Source: Blautia faecis
Lineage (GTDB): Bacteria > Bacillota > Clostridia > Lachnospirales > Lachnospiraceae
Length of the DNA: 64,000 nt
Assembly (NCBI RefSeq): GCF_020554845.1
Contig: NZ_JAJCIA010000009.1
Location: 1-64,000, forward strand
Reading direction: 5' to 3'
The translations under genes and the position numbers were made by a program. Below are positions 35,179-43,978 of this stretch, in pieces. Positions within the stretch are counted from its first letter, which is position 1, and each line of letters starts with the position of its first letter. The notes beneath the pieces were generated by a model. That model saw nothing but the letters and a program-made list of their open reading frames with translations, did not search any database and was not told where the DNA came from.

Positions 35179-36456
35179 TTACCACTCTACCAGTTCGTCC
35201 CAGACCTTGCCGCTGGAAGGGAACATTTCTCCAAATCCAAGATCTTTTACAACAACGCGGCATTTCTTCTGTGACACATATGCAAGGGCCAGAGACAGTC
35301 TTGTAGTCTTATTGGGACGCTCAGGAAGTCCGGGCAGTCCCATAATTACTTTCTTCTTGTGCTTCTCGCCGAAGGTTCCAACAACAAAAACGAGCTCTGT
35401 TATATCATCCAGGATCAGCTCACAGCCAGCTTTACACTCATACCAGTTCTTACCAGCCTCAATAAGCGGGTAATATGCCGGTGCACCCATCACCCGCATT
35501 TCCATTCCCACATCTTTCAGCACAAGAGCAGGACTCATATAACGGTACCCCTTCAGGATCTTATCCTCAAGGCGCTCCTTTCCAGCTGCACATGCACCTT
35601 TTGCAAAAAGGTTATTTCCATAATAAACCTTTCTTCGCTGCATGCAAAGGCTTCCAATGGATATTTTCGCCCAATCCGGGCTGAATCCATATCCTGTGAT
35701 CTGAATGCTGGAAAAAAGACCGGTTCCAAGAGTCTCCTTAATAAAATCACGGAAAGCCTCATCTCTGGCTTCCACGGCCTTCTCTCCCTCTTCCTCAGGT
35801 GCTGTAAGAGATGGGAGGACCGTCTTCTTCGGCTCCTCAAGGCGTACCAGCACCGGCCTTGTGCTGCTGTCCATAGTCAGCTGCTGAAACTTCACTTCAT
35901 CCTGGTGAAAAGAATACCAGCCGATACTCCGGTTCCAGGTCTCTCTTTTCTGGGTAAGGGAATAATAATAAAAGCTCTCTCCATGGTCTATCAGCATGTA
36001 CTGATTCTTCGAAAAACCAATGGCCTGGCAGGCTTTTTCCATATTTTTCACCTGGGGGTCCTCAAGCTCAGGACTTGTGATCACCAGACATTTTGTGTTT
36101 TTTACAAGATCTGCAACTCCCAGAAATTTCAGCATACCCTCCAGAAAAACCTGAAGCAGCTCCCATGGCTCCACCTGCTCTCCCAGAATCTGCACACTGT
36201 CTTCTTTCTTACAGATTCCATACAGGTCATCCACCATCTGTCCCCCTTTTTCCCGGGCAAAATAAACTGCCTCAAGACCAATGGTGTACTCTTTATGCTC
36301 TCCGCGCCTGCAAATACAGGTAGGTGCTTCAAACTCCTGAGCACCAACCTTCATGGACACAGAGCAGGGCTCCTCCCCTTTCCGGTCATAATAGCAGATC
36401 TGGGAATAATCTTTTCCAAAATCAATTCCTATGATCAAATCACGAATTTCATTCAT
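35179..36456 (-). CDS. Actin/Hsp70-like ATPase-fold protein (DUF5716-like)
   Basis: A 425-residue protein that opens with IIGIDFGKDYSQICYY, the phosphate-1 loop pattern of the actin/Hsp70/sugar kinase superfamily. A second segment, MLIDHGESFYYYSL, could be the phosphate-2 or connecting motif but is degenerate. From memory it matches a Lachnospiraceae family of unknown function (DUF5716); that label needs a profile search. A membrane segment is absent. I chose the ATG at 36,456, four bases after the stop of the giant upstream gene and after AGAGGA; an in-frame start at 36,483 would overlap that gene. The middle gene of the unknown operon. Confidence 0.75.
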   Translation of the reverse strand: MNEIRDLIIGIDFGKDYSQICYYDRKGEEPCSVSMKVGAQEFEAPTCICRRGEHKEYTIGLEAVYFAREKGGQMVDDLYGICKKEDSVQILGEQVEPWELLQVFLEGMLKFLGVADLVKNTKCLVITSPELEDPQVKNMEKACQAIGFSKNQYMLIDHGESFYYYSLTQKRETWNRSIGWYSFHQDEVKFQQLTMDSSTRPVLVRLEEPKKTVLPSLTAPEEEGEKAVEARDEAFRDFIKETLGTGLFSSIQITGYGFSPDWAKISIGSLCMQRRKVYYGNNLFAKGACAAGKERLEDKILKGYRYMSPALVLKDVGMEMRVMGAPAYYPLIEAGKNWYECKAGCELILDDITELVFVVGTFGEKHKKKVIMGLPGLPERPNKTTRLSLALAYVSQKKCRVVVKDLGFGEMFPSSGKVWDELVEW

Positions 36457-36460
36457 ATAT

Positions 36461-39400
36461 TCAGTCCTCTTCTGTAATGACAAACATTTCTTTTACATAC
36501 TGTTCCTGGCGGAAATACTGCTTCAGTCCCTGTTTCACCTCATGATGCTTGTCCAGTTTCCGCGCAGACAAAATCTGATTAATCATCTGGTACTTGCTGA
36601 ATGGTGTACCTTCCACCTTACTCATTCCAAGTACCCGCTCTGGCGTTCTTTTGGTCTGTCCATTACATTCCTCTGAAAAATAATAATGCAAAATTTCCCC
36701 GTAAAACATGGTAAACGGCTTGGTAAAAATACCCTCATATACATTCTTAAGAGGCTCTGTCTTATATTCCAGCGCACGTCCAAGTCCGGTATCCAAAGCA
36801 TATACAAGGGTTACCTTCGCCTCCGGGCTGGTGTGATATTCCACACATGTTTTATCATCCATCTGATACAGGCTCAGAATTTCCGGTGGAAGTCTGTGGA
36901 AGAAAGAAAATACCATTTCTTTGTCCATGCACATTTTCAGAAGCTCTTTTTCTATGGTAAGAAGAGCCTCTTTTCTGCTCTTTTCCCTGGAAAGCTCTTT
37001 AAACAAAGCCAGATAGCAGACTTCATTTACCATCCATTTCTGCATATATGCATTCAACAGACAGTTTTTCACAAAAGGACTCATGGTGTATTCTTTTACA
37101 AAAATGCCATAGGAAACATGGGTCAGATATCCGCTTACGATCCACTCCCTTCCGGAATGGCGAATGTAGGATTCCAGAACATGCTCTCCCTCCTTGCGGT
37201 AATCCGTGGTAAACATAAGAAGCTGAAGGATTTTTTCCTCCAGATCATAGGTATCCATTTCAAATCCCACAGCACTTTTCCAGATGGAAAACATTTCATC
37301 CACAGGTCCAAAACGATATTTCATAAGATATGTGAGGATCACCTCATCATAAAATCCATTTCTGTAAACATCAGATGCCAAAGCCAGAAGTTCCTCATCT
37401 TCCAGCATGTCGCAGCGCACGATCATGCGGCTCACCAGTTTCAGAAGGCTTCGCATGTCCACGCCCTCATAGCCGAATTCCTCCACAATGGCCTGTGCCT
37501 GGGAAAAAAGGCCGCGGCTTATAAGGACCACCAGAAGCTTCTGCCTGTCCACACGGGCGTATTCCCGATAATCCATCTGCTTTAAATATTGATCCAGATC
37601 TTCGCCAAATACATGCTCTGCATAATAATCCAGAATCCTGCGACGTACCTTCTGCTTATACTCCATGCAAAAAGCATCGGATTTGACCAGTCTTTGAAAA
37701 ATATCCAGATTATCTTTGTCCAGTTCATGGCTTTCGCAATAATGAAGAAGCACACCTGGCTCGTCCACGCCAAGGGCAAGAACTTTTCTCACTGCCCCAT
37801 CCTCATCCATGGTCTTCTTCAAGCTGTAATCTACAGTAGCACTGTATCTGCGCTGCTTGTCATCCTGAAAAAGGATAGCAGCATCTTCTGTATAAATTCT
37901 TGGATAAGCTACGCCTTGAACACAGGTATAAGTCTCCTCTGATTCCATCTGACTGTGACGAACGATCACATAGCGGACTTTTTTATCATCAAAATAAAGG
38001 CGGTGGGTAAACATTTTCTGCGCAATGGAATCTGCCGCCTCTTTTGTGCGAGGCTCCATCAGAAACTCCTGATATAAGACAGCATAGCTCTCATTCATTT
38101 TGCCCTCAGCCAGTTTTTTCCTGGCGAAATCCCGCATACCTGACATATAGCGCTGGTATGCTGCCGGCTCTTTTTCCTTATTTGCAATAATGCAGGAATA
38201 AATAAATGCCCGCTTGGAATCTCCAAGGGAATCGCTGTTGTAAGTAAAATACATGAGAAGAGCCTTTGGAAGCTCAATCCGTCTGGAAGTGTCCATAGTC
38301 TCCACATAATACTCATAAAGTCTTGTAAGACGCAGCCCATGCTCCACTGCCAGGGAAAACCAGCGGAAATATTCGGTCTTTCTTGGGTTTCCCTTCATCA
38401 CATATTTGCAGATGGCTTCCAGGGTATCCTCTGAAGAATACTGTTCATAGCCCTTTGCCAATGCCTGATAAATACTTTCGTTATAATCTTTCTCATATCC
38501 GGAAAGATATGCAAGGCGCATTACCAGCTCCTCTGTAAGAAGGTTTCTTCTTGCCGCGAAGCGGAATACCTGCCCCCAGAAGCTGTTCAGCCTGTGAAGA
38601 AGAGTCATGTCCTTGCAGATGATCTTCCATGCTTCCAGATAGAGGAACGGACTCCTGCAGCCCTTGCCAAACTGCTCTTCCAGCACAAATAATGCCTTGG
38701 ACGGAGTCTCCTTGTATGCAGGATCCAGCTTCAGCAGGATCCATAAAAGCGGAAAACTGTCACTTTTTTGCATGTAAAAATTGCGGATTCTGGACAGGGC
38801 GTGAACCTTGTCCTTATATAAACCGGTAAGCGTGCACAGATACAGATAAATTCCAGCAAACTCCAGATCATCTCTTGTATAGGATTTATCCTGATAGCTT
38901 TCCAGAAGAACTCTTGCTTCCTCATGATGGTTCTCCATGTAAAGAAGAAAGGCCTCATACATCTGGTATTCCGGATAATCACATCCGGACTGGTGAAGCT
39001 GGTTCAGAATATAGTGGCTGCTTGCACTCCAGGTGGAAAAATCCATCCAGCTGTTGACACCTGGATTCTCCTTTCCCGCAAGACAGCTTGCCACAGCAGT
39101 CTCATAGCACAGGTAGGCCAGACAGTCTTTTTGAAGATCCAGTTTACTCTTCTCCTGAGTCAGGCGGATATCTACATCCAGTTTACCACTTGTGGATGCA
39201 ACAACGGTATAAGTAATCTCCTGATAAGGGCTTTTTACTATAATTTTGCCAAACTGATTGCCTTGTCTTAATTTCTCCTTGTGCACCAGATATTCCACTT
39301 CATAATGGCTTCCAATAAAATCTTCGTCTGTTACCACCTTGCGGGGAACTTCCAGAAAATCTCCAACAGCTTCCACATCAAGGCGCAGATGTCCCCATCC

Positions 39401-40060
39401 GCTTCTCTGAATGTAAAAAGATTCTTTCAAAGAGTCTTTCAGCTCATAGTATTCTTTGCCCACCTCTCTGGCACTTATGGTTACTTTTTCCTTCTTGCCT
39501 GCGGCAATGAGAAATTCTTCCAAATGCTGATACGTCACCGGTTGTCTGGACAGACCATAATAAAGTGTCTGGATCTTTTGATCCTCATTTTCCAGAATTC
39601 TGACGAAGCTGGCGTCTTTAAAAATACGGAATGCCTCTTTAAAATCATCCCGTGCAACTTTTACAAATTCATCCAGATTCCCTACCACACCTGAAAAACT
39701 GCGAATTTCCTCTTTCTCGATCTCAATTTCAAAAGGAAGACGGGCCTCTCCAATATTTGTAGTAAAACACAGCCATCCCTTCAGATTTTCTCCGGGGGCA
39801 AGTCCTACCGTATCAATTCCAAGCGGGAGGCGCACAGTAGTTCCGGAAATATGGTCCATTCCCGGCACCACCCGGCGGCTGGAAGAAGTAACATAACCGC
39901 GGATCTTCTGATTATCCTCTGTTCCAACGTACACTTCCCCTCTCTTCGTCTCCCCTGCTTTCATGGTCAGGGAAATCTTCTCCTTGGAAAAAAGGAGCTG
40001 GGGCTGTTCATATTCAAACTTTCCGTTTAAAAGCTGTTCGATCTTTTTTTTCAAAATCAT
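36461..40060 (-). CDS. Giant scaffold-like protein of unknown function (DUF5717-like)
   Basis: A 1199-residue protein, the longest in the window. The first 300 residues are beta-rich, apparently two or three immunoglobulin-like units (for example RGEVYVGTEDNQKIRGYV and LKGWLCFTTNIGEARLPFEI). About residues 320-1000 are helical and resemble alpha-solenoid repeats (EYQMYEAFLLYMENHHEEAR). The end is mixed and includes a short beta region. It has no signal peptide or clear membrane segment. From memory such proteins are labelled DUF5717 and travel with the ATPase-like gene beside it. First gene of the operon, with a strong promoter and a leader containing a repeat element. No enzymatic motif is seen. 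Confidence 0.75.
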   Translation of the reverse strand: MILKKKIEQLLNGKFEYEQPQLLFSKEKISLTMKAGETKRGEVYVGTEDNQKIRGYVTSSSRRVVPGMDHISGTTVRLPLGIDTVGLAPGENLKGWLCFTTNIGEARLPFEIEIEKEEIRSFSGVVGNLDEFVKVARDDFKEAFRIFKDASFVRILENEDQKIQTLYYGLSRQPVTYQHLEEFLIAAGKKEKVTISAREVGKEYYELKDSLKESFYIQRSGWGHLRLDVEAVGDFLEVPRKVVTDEDFIGSHYEVEYLVHKEKLRQGNQFGKIIVKSPYQEITYTVVASTSGKLDVDIRLTQEKSKLDLQKDCLAYLCYETAVASCLAGKENPGVNSWMDFSTWSASSHYILNQLHQSGCDYPEYQMYEAFLLYMENHHEEARVLLESYQDKSYTRDDLEFAGIYLYLCTLTGLYKDKVHALSRIRNFYMQKSDSFPLLWILLKLDPAYKETPSKALFVLEEQFGKGCRSPFLYLEAWKIICKDMTLLHRLNSFWGQVFRFAARRNLLTEELVMRLAYLSGYEKDYNESIYQALAKGYEQYSSEDTLEAICKYVMKGNPRKTEYFRWFSLAVEHGLRLTRLYEYYVETMDTSRRIELPKALLMYFTYNSDSLGDSKRAFIYSCIIANKEKEPAAYQRYMSGMRDFARKKLAEGKMNESYAVLYQEFLMEPRTKEAADSIAQKMFTHRLYFDDKKVRYVIVRHSQMESEETYTCVQGVAYPRIYTEDAAILFQDDKQRRYSATVDYSLKKTMDEDGAVRKVLALGVDEPGVLLHYCESHELDKDNLDIFQRLVKSDAFCMEYKQKVRRRILDYYAEHVFGEDLDQYLKQMDYREYARVDRQKLLVVLISRGLFSQAQAIVEEFGYEGVDMRSLLKLVSRMIVRCDMLEDEELLALASDVYRNGFYDEVILTYLMKYRFGPVDEMFSIWKSAVGFEMDTYDLEEKILQLLMFTTDYRKEGEHVLESYIRHSGREWIVSGYLTHVSYGIFVKEYTMSPFVKNCLLNAYMQKWMVNEVCYLALFKELSREKSRKEALLTIEKELLKMCMDKEMVFSFFHRLPPEILSLYQMDDKTCVEYHTSPEAKVTLVYALDTGLGRALEYKTEPLKNVYEGIFTKPFTMFYGEILHYYFSEECNGQTKRTPERVLGMSKVEGTPFSKYQMINQILSARKLDKHHEVKQGLKQYFRQEQYVKEMFVITEED

Positions 40061-40085
40061 TCACCTTACGTCTTTCGTGTTCTTG

Positions 40086-40144
40086 TTACTGTCCACAACC
40101 TTCACAGCAACACGCTTCTCAGAACATTGCCGTTGAACAGTAAT
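40086..40144. repeat. TTACTG/CAGTAA palindromic repeat, short copy
   Basis: Begins TTACTGTCCAC and ends with GAACAGTAAT; it shares the ACGCTTC segment with the other copies. It sits in the leader of the DUF5717-like operon. At 40,180-40,199 there is also a fragment resembling an end of the 162-bp element (TTTTTCAAACACGCTC). Confidence 0.6.
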
Positions 40145-40219
40145 CCTGTTACTCGCTGTCACTGCCTCTTTCGAACCAGAGCCTTTTTCAAACACGCTCC
40201 AGGCAGTTACTCTGACATT

Positions 40220-40248
40220 ATTATAATGATTTTCACCCTTTATTTCAA
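40220..40248 (-). promoter_or_regulatory. Sigma-A promoter of the unknown three-gene operon
   Basis: TTGAAA (40,243-40,248), a 17-bp spacer and TATAAT (40,220-40,225) on the minus strand. The transcript would start near 40,213, giving a leader of about 150 bases. Divergent from sigK. Confidence 0.75.
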
Positions 40249-40363
40249 TGTAAAATATAAAAAGAATCCTGCCGCGATTTTTTCCGCAGTAAAAAAAGGC
40301 AGCCAGGCACTTAAAGCCTGTATTTTTCATAGACTATATAGAAATCCCCTTTGAGGTAGCGAT

Positions 40364-40993
40364 TTGAAGACATTTTTAAAACCTTTGACAATGGCCGAGG
40401 AACAGTATTATCTTCAGCAGTACCAAAGGGGCGATATGGAAGCAAAAAATATTCTCATAGAACGTAATCTGCGGCTTGTTGCCCATGTAGTAAAAAAATA
40501 TCAGGGAACAGATGTAGAACTGGACGATCTGATTTCCATTGGCACCATTGGATTGATGAAAGCCATCTCCACATTTGATTCCACAAAAACAGCCCGGCTG
40601 TCCACATATGCAGGAAAGTGTATCAACAATGAACTGCTTATGTTATTCCGATCCCGCAAGAAGCATTCCCGGGAAATCTCGCTGTATGAACCCATTGGTA
40701 CAGACAAAGAAGGCAATGAGATCAGTCTTCTGGATGTAATGGAAGGACCGGCAGTGGACGTTGTGGAAGAATATTCCACCAGAGAAGATATCCGTCATGT
40801 ACTGGATTCCATGAAGTCTGTACTGTCTTCCAAAGAATATGAGGTGATCTGCTGCCGCTTCGGTCTCTTTGGGCAAAAGGAACAGACGCAGCGGGAAATC
40901 GCCAGGCACCTTCACATCAGCCGCTCCTATGTATCCAGAATTGAAAAAAACGCCCTGCAAAAATTGCGGACGCTTTTTCCTGAAAACGGGTAA
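40364..40993 (+). CDS. sigK: RNA polymerase sporulation sigma factor SigK
   Basis: Late mother-cell sigma factor for coat and cortex genes. The 209 residues begin FLKPLTMAEEQYYLQQYQRG, go on to region 2 ([30 protein letters not shown]) and end with a region 4 helix-turn-helix (IARHLHISRSYVSRIEKNAL). The 20-residue pro-sequence of Bacillus SigK is missing, as in Clostridioides difficile, so no processing step is expected. The gene is continuous; no skin-like element interrupts it. The start is TTG at 40,364 after GAGGTAG; the next ATG (40,391) would remove conserved residues. Confidence 0.95.
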   Translation: MKTFLKPLTMAEEQYYLQQYQRGDMEAKNILIERNLRLVAHVVKKYQGTDVELDDLISIGTIGLMKAISTFDSTKTARLSTYAGKCINNELLMLFRSRKKHSREISLYEPIGTDKEGNEISLLDVMEGPAVDVVEEYSTREDIRHVLDSMKSVLSSKEYEVICCRFGLFGQKEQTQREIARHLHISRSYVSRIEKNALQKLRTLFPENG

Positions 40994-41029
40994 AACACGC
41001 TCTGCGAGTTTTACCCCTGTGCTTATTTG

Positions 41030-41171
41030 TTACTGTTCACTCCGTGACCAGTAACGCGCTTCGCGATGCACAGAAATCATGCATTCGCATGATTTCGCGC
41101 CGCAATTCTCGGGTTTTCTGTGAACTTTGTTCACAAAAAACACCTCGCGGAACGTTACCAGTGAACAGTAA
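41030..41171. repeat. TTACTG/CAGTAA palindromic repeat, full copy
   Basis: Ends are TTACTGTTCAC (41,030-41,040) and GTGAACAGTAA (41,161-41,171). Inside are a 9-bp stem (AAATCATGC/GCATGATTT, 41,074-41,095) and a 7-bp stem (TGTGAAC/GTTCACA, 41,119-41,135). It separates sigK from trhP, which converge, and might serve as a bidirectional terminator. Confidence 0.8.
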
Positions 41172-41198
41172 TGATTATTTTCTGAATTGCTCTCAGAC

Positions 41199-42425
41199 TT
41201 ATGCTTCACTACGGCGGAGAATATCATAAACTTCTGCACCACCGCCAAGATCTACAAACAGCTTCTGCTGAGGATGGGGAGCGCTTTCTACGGAATTGCC
41301 CTCCTCATCATAGATAGCTTTTACAGGAACCAGAAGATTGGTTCCATCCGGTTTCATGATCTCGATCATCTCTCCTACTGTAAACTTATTTCTCTGTGTA
41401 ATCTGCACATAGCCTCTCTCATCTACAGCTTCTGCAAATCCCAGATAGGTATATCCCTTCTCATAGGTATTATTGTCATAGATCTGTGCTTCCTCGCTTG
41501 GTTTGCCATAAAAGAAGCCAGTTGTAAATTTACGGTAAGTGCAGCCTGCGATCTGCTCCTGATACCAGGACATGTTTGCCTGATATTTGGCCGGATCTTC
41601 CAGGTAATCATCAATAGCCTTGCGGTAAGTACGTGCAACAGTTGCTACATAAAGAGCTGTCTTCATACGACCCTCAATCTTCAAACTGTCGATTCCGCTT
41701 GTGAGAATGTCATCCATGTGCTCGATCATGCAAAGATCCTTGGAATTGAAAATGTAAGTACCACGCTCATTCTCATAAACCGGCATATACTCCCCGGGTC
41801 TTGATTCTTCCACAATGGAATATTTCCAACGGCACGGATGTGTACAGGATCCCTGATTGGCATCTCTTCCTACCAGGAAATTGCTGAGAAGACAGCGTCC
41901 GGAATAGGAAATACACATCGCTCCGTGAATGAAAGTCTCAATCTCCATATCATCTGGAATATTGGCACGGATCTGGCGAATCTCTTCTAAAGAAAGCTCA
42001 CGGGCAGTTACCACACGCTTCGCTCCAAGCTTGTACCAGAAGCGATAAGTCTCGTAGTTTGTATTATTTGCCTGGGTACTGATATGACGCTCAATCTCCG
42101 GACAGATTTCCTTGGCATAGGTGAAAATACCAGGGTCAGCGATGATCAGGGCGTCCGGTTTTAACTCCTTAAGCTCTTTCAGGTACTCTCTTACACCAGC
42201 CAGATCATAATTATGCGCAAGAATATTCACTGTCACATAGACTTTTACACCATGCTCATGAGCAAATGCAATTCCCTGAGCCATCTCTTCTTTTGAAAAA
42301 TTGCGGGCCTTGGCTCGAAGACCAAAAGCCTCTCCTCCGATATAAACAGCGTCTGCTCCGAAAACCGTGGCAATCTTCAGAACTTCAAGACTGCTTGCCG
42401 GAACTAATAATTCTGGTTTACGCAT
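41199..42425 (-). CDS. trhP: U32 family protein, tRNA hydroxylation protein TrhP
   Basis: A 408-residue peptidase U32-family protein. In Bacillus and Escherichia the relevant members (TrhP, formerly YrrO/YegQ) make 5-hydroxyuridine at position 34 of tRNAs, using prephenate; they are not true peptidases. The family signature is ETFIHGAMCISYSGRC, followed by the cysteine-containing GSCTHPCRW segment that may hold an iron-sulfur cluster. Its start overlaps trmR by eight bases, and TrmR methylates the hydroxyl that TrhP makes, so the two steps are coupled. Bacillus has two such genes; only one is here. Confidence 0.88.
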   Translation of the reverse strand: MRKPELLVPASSLEVLKIATVFGADAVYIGGEAFGLRAKARNFSKEEMAQGIAFAHEHGVKVYVTVNILAHNYDLAGVREYLKELKELKPDALIIADPGIFTYAKEICPEIERHISTQANNTNYETYRFWYKLGAKRVVTARELSLEEIRQIRANIPDDMEIETFIHGAMCISYSGRCLLSNFLVGRDANQGSCTHPCRWKYSIVEESRPGEYMPVYENERGTYIFNSKDLCMIEHMDDILTSGIDSLKIEGRMKTALYVATVARTYRKAIDDYLEDPAKYQANMSWYQEQIAGCTYRKFTTGFFYGKPSEEAQIYDNNTYEKGYTYLGFAEAVDERGYVQITQRNKFTVGEMIEIMKPDGTNLLVPVKAIYDEEGNSVESAPHPQQKLFVDLGGGAEVYDILRRSEA

Positions 42426-43074
42426 ATAACTCCTCTTTCTTTACACTGATGGATGCCCCGTCTCCCAACGGAAGAATGGAGGTCTCCAAAAGCGGATTGT
42501 GTTTCAGTTCATAGAGATACTGACGCATGCGCTTATAAATGGTACGATTGCGCCTCTCTACAAGATAATGGGATTCGATAATGTCCCCTTCCTGAAGAAC
42601 ATTATCAGAAACAAGAACGCTGCCCTTATGCATTAATTGAAGCACATCCGGCAGCCAGTTAATATACTGCCCCTTGGCAGCATCCATAAAAATAAGATCA
42701 TAAGTTCCAGTAAGTTCTTTCAGGATCTCTCCTGCATCCCCGGTAAGGAACTCTATCTGGGATTCCCGTCCTGCCTTCCTGAAATTCTCTCTGGCAATAG
42801 GGATCCTTTTTTCATAATTCTCAATTGTTGTTATTTTCAGATTCTCAGGTCCATATTCGCACATCAGCAGAGTGGAAAAACCTACTGCCGTTCCGACCTC
42901 CAGTATTTTCATCGGCCGGGTTGCTGCAAGAAACATTTTCAGAAAGCTCTGCATTTCCTTGCGGATAATGGGAACCCTTCCTGCAAGTGCTTCTTTTTCC
43001 AGTTCCTCCAGAAAAGGAGTATTCCCCATATCAAGAGAATTGATGTAAGTGCGCATTCTCTCCTCTACGATCAC
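42418..43074 (-). CDS. trmR: tRNA 5-hydroxyuridine methyltransferase TrmR
   Basis: A 218-residue class I SAM-dependent O-methyltransferase of the catechol-methyltransferase-like group, orthologous by context to Bacillus YrrM (TrmR), which turns 5-hydroxyuridine-34 into 5-methoxyuridine. The SAM site is ILEVGTAVGFSTLLM; metal-binding candidates are in IFMDAAKGQY and SDNVL. Its ATG overlaps the stop of the MltG-like gene by four bases and its stop overlaps trhP by eight, so the three are translationally coupled. Confidence 0.9.
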   Translation of the reverse strand: MIVEERMRTYINSLDMGNTPFLEELEKEALAGRVPIIRKEMQSFLKMFLAATRPMKILEVGTAVGFSTLLMCEYGPENLKITTIENYEKRIPIARENFRKAGRESQIEFLTGDAGEILKELTGTYDLIFMDAAKGQYINWLPDVLQLMHKGSVLVSDNVLQEGDIIESHYLVERRNRTIYKRMRQYLYELKHNPLLETSILPLGDGASISVKKEELYA

Positions 43075-43619
43075 TGTCCGGACTCTCCTTCCCCTGCAGT
43101 TCCATCAGCTGCCTGAGTATCTGCTGTACCATCTGCACTCTGGGTATCAGCTGTATCAGTTCCTGCATCTGTAGTCTGAGTATCTGTTTGGGCCGCTGTA
43201 TCAGCTGCTGTGGCACTATCCTGCGTAACACCAGTCTGCTCCTCATCACCAGCAAGAATACCCATAATACGTGTAGGAGTGTAAGCTGTACTTAACAGAT
43301 AAGTTCCAGCCTGCATCTGTCCCTTATATGTAGAAAGTTTCTCCTGTGCAAAGAACACCAGACTGTCGTCGATCAGTCCCTTGCTTTTCAGGATCTTGGC
43401 TACATCATACGTGGATGAGCCTTCCGGAATCACAACTGTCACTTCCTGACCTGCTCCCGGGCTGACTGCCTGCTGGTTAAAAACATTGTAGCCAAACTGA
43501 TAGGCCGACTTGCCAATCCAGAAAATCAGCACTGCAACACAGACGTAAAAAGCAGTACGAAAAATTCCACCAGCTACAAAAAGCCCTGCTTTTCCCACCT
43601 GATCTCTTGTATTACCCAT
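43071..43619 (-). CDS. MltG-like protein lacking the catalytic domain
   Basis: A 182-residue protein with one N-terminal membrane segment (about residues 14-36) and a LysM-like subdomain like the start of MltG/YceG (VVIPEGSSTYDVAKILKSKG, about 59-78, and QAGTYLLSTAYTPTRIM). MltG is an endolytic murein transglycosylase, but the catalytic YceG domain is absent; after residue 125 there is only a low-complexity tail of Thr, Ala, Asp, Gln and Gly. It occupies the place of yrrL (mltG) before trmR in Bacillus. It may bind glycan or regulate the divisome without cutting. AGGAGG precedes the ATG. Confidence 0.82.
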   Translation of the reverse strand: MGNTRDQVGKAGLFVAGGIFRTAFYVCVAVLIFWIGKSAYQFGYNVFNQQAVSPGAGQEVTVVIPEGSSTYDVAKILKSKGLIDDSLVFFAQEKLSTYKGQMQAGTYLLSTAYTPTRIMGILAGDEEQTGVTQDSATAADTAAQTDTQTTDAGTDTADTQSADGTADTQAADGTAGEGESGQ

Positions 43620-43628
43620 GTTTCCTCC

Positions 43629-43967
43629 TTATAACTCAGGAATGTCCAGATTGATTCCCTCTGTAAGTGTCCTGCATATCTTCTGCACAAGTTTACAAAG
43701 AGCAAGCTCCGCATCAAGAAATGCGTTTACAAGGGGATCTCTGCGCAGCTCCCTGGATTCTCTGTTGAGCTGCTCCGTTCCCCGGAACAGCTCATCTCTG
43801 TTTGCTTCATTCTGTAGTCTGAAATTGTTTCCTCTGAATGCATTCACACGGTCCATAAGCTCCGGGTTCTCCTTCAGAAGATCTCTGTATTTCTCAAATT
43901 CCTGATATTCTTCACTGTTCTGTACAGCTGCAAGAAGTGCATCTATACAGTCTTTTATCTCGTTCAT
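43629..43967 (-). CDS. YlbF/YmcA family protein
   Basis: A 112-residue helical protein of the YlbF/YmcA family. In Bacillus subtilis, YlbF, YmcA and YaaT form the Y-complex that acts with RNase Y in mRNA processing and affects sporulation and biofilm. The region EEYQEFEKYRDLLKENPELM is typical. I chose the ATG at 43,967, 11 bases after the RNase J stop, over an upstream start inside that gene. Its position next to an RNase gene fits a role in RNA turnover, by inference. A CxxxC-like pair is not evident; one Cys-rich stretch (LCKLVQKIC) occurs near residue 95. Confidence 0.8.
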   Translation of the reverse strand: MNEIKDCIDALLAAVQNSEEYQEFEKYRDLLKENPELMDRVNAFRGNNFRLQNEANRDELFRGTEQLNRESRELRRDPLVNAFLDAELALCKLVQKICRTLTEGINLDIPEL

Positions 43968-43978
43968 CGCGCCTCTGC

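Noticed and set aside
35359..36477. Long plus-strand open frame of 372 codons opposite the ATPase-like gene
   Set aside because: It has no recognisable motif or binding site and mirrors a well-supported gene in codon pattern, so it is a shadow frame.
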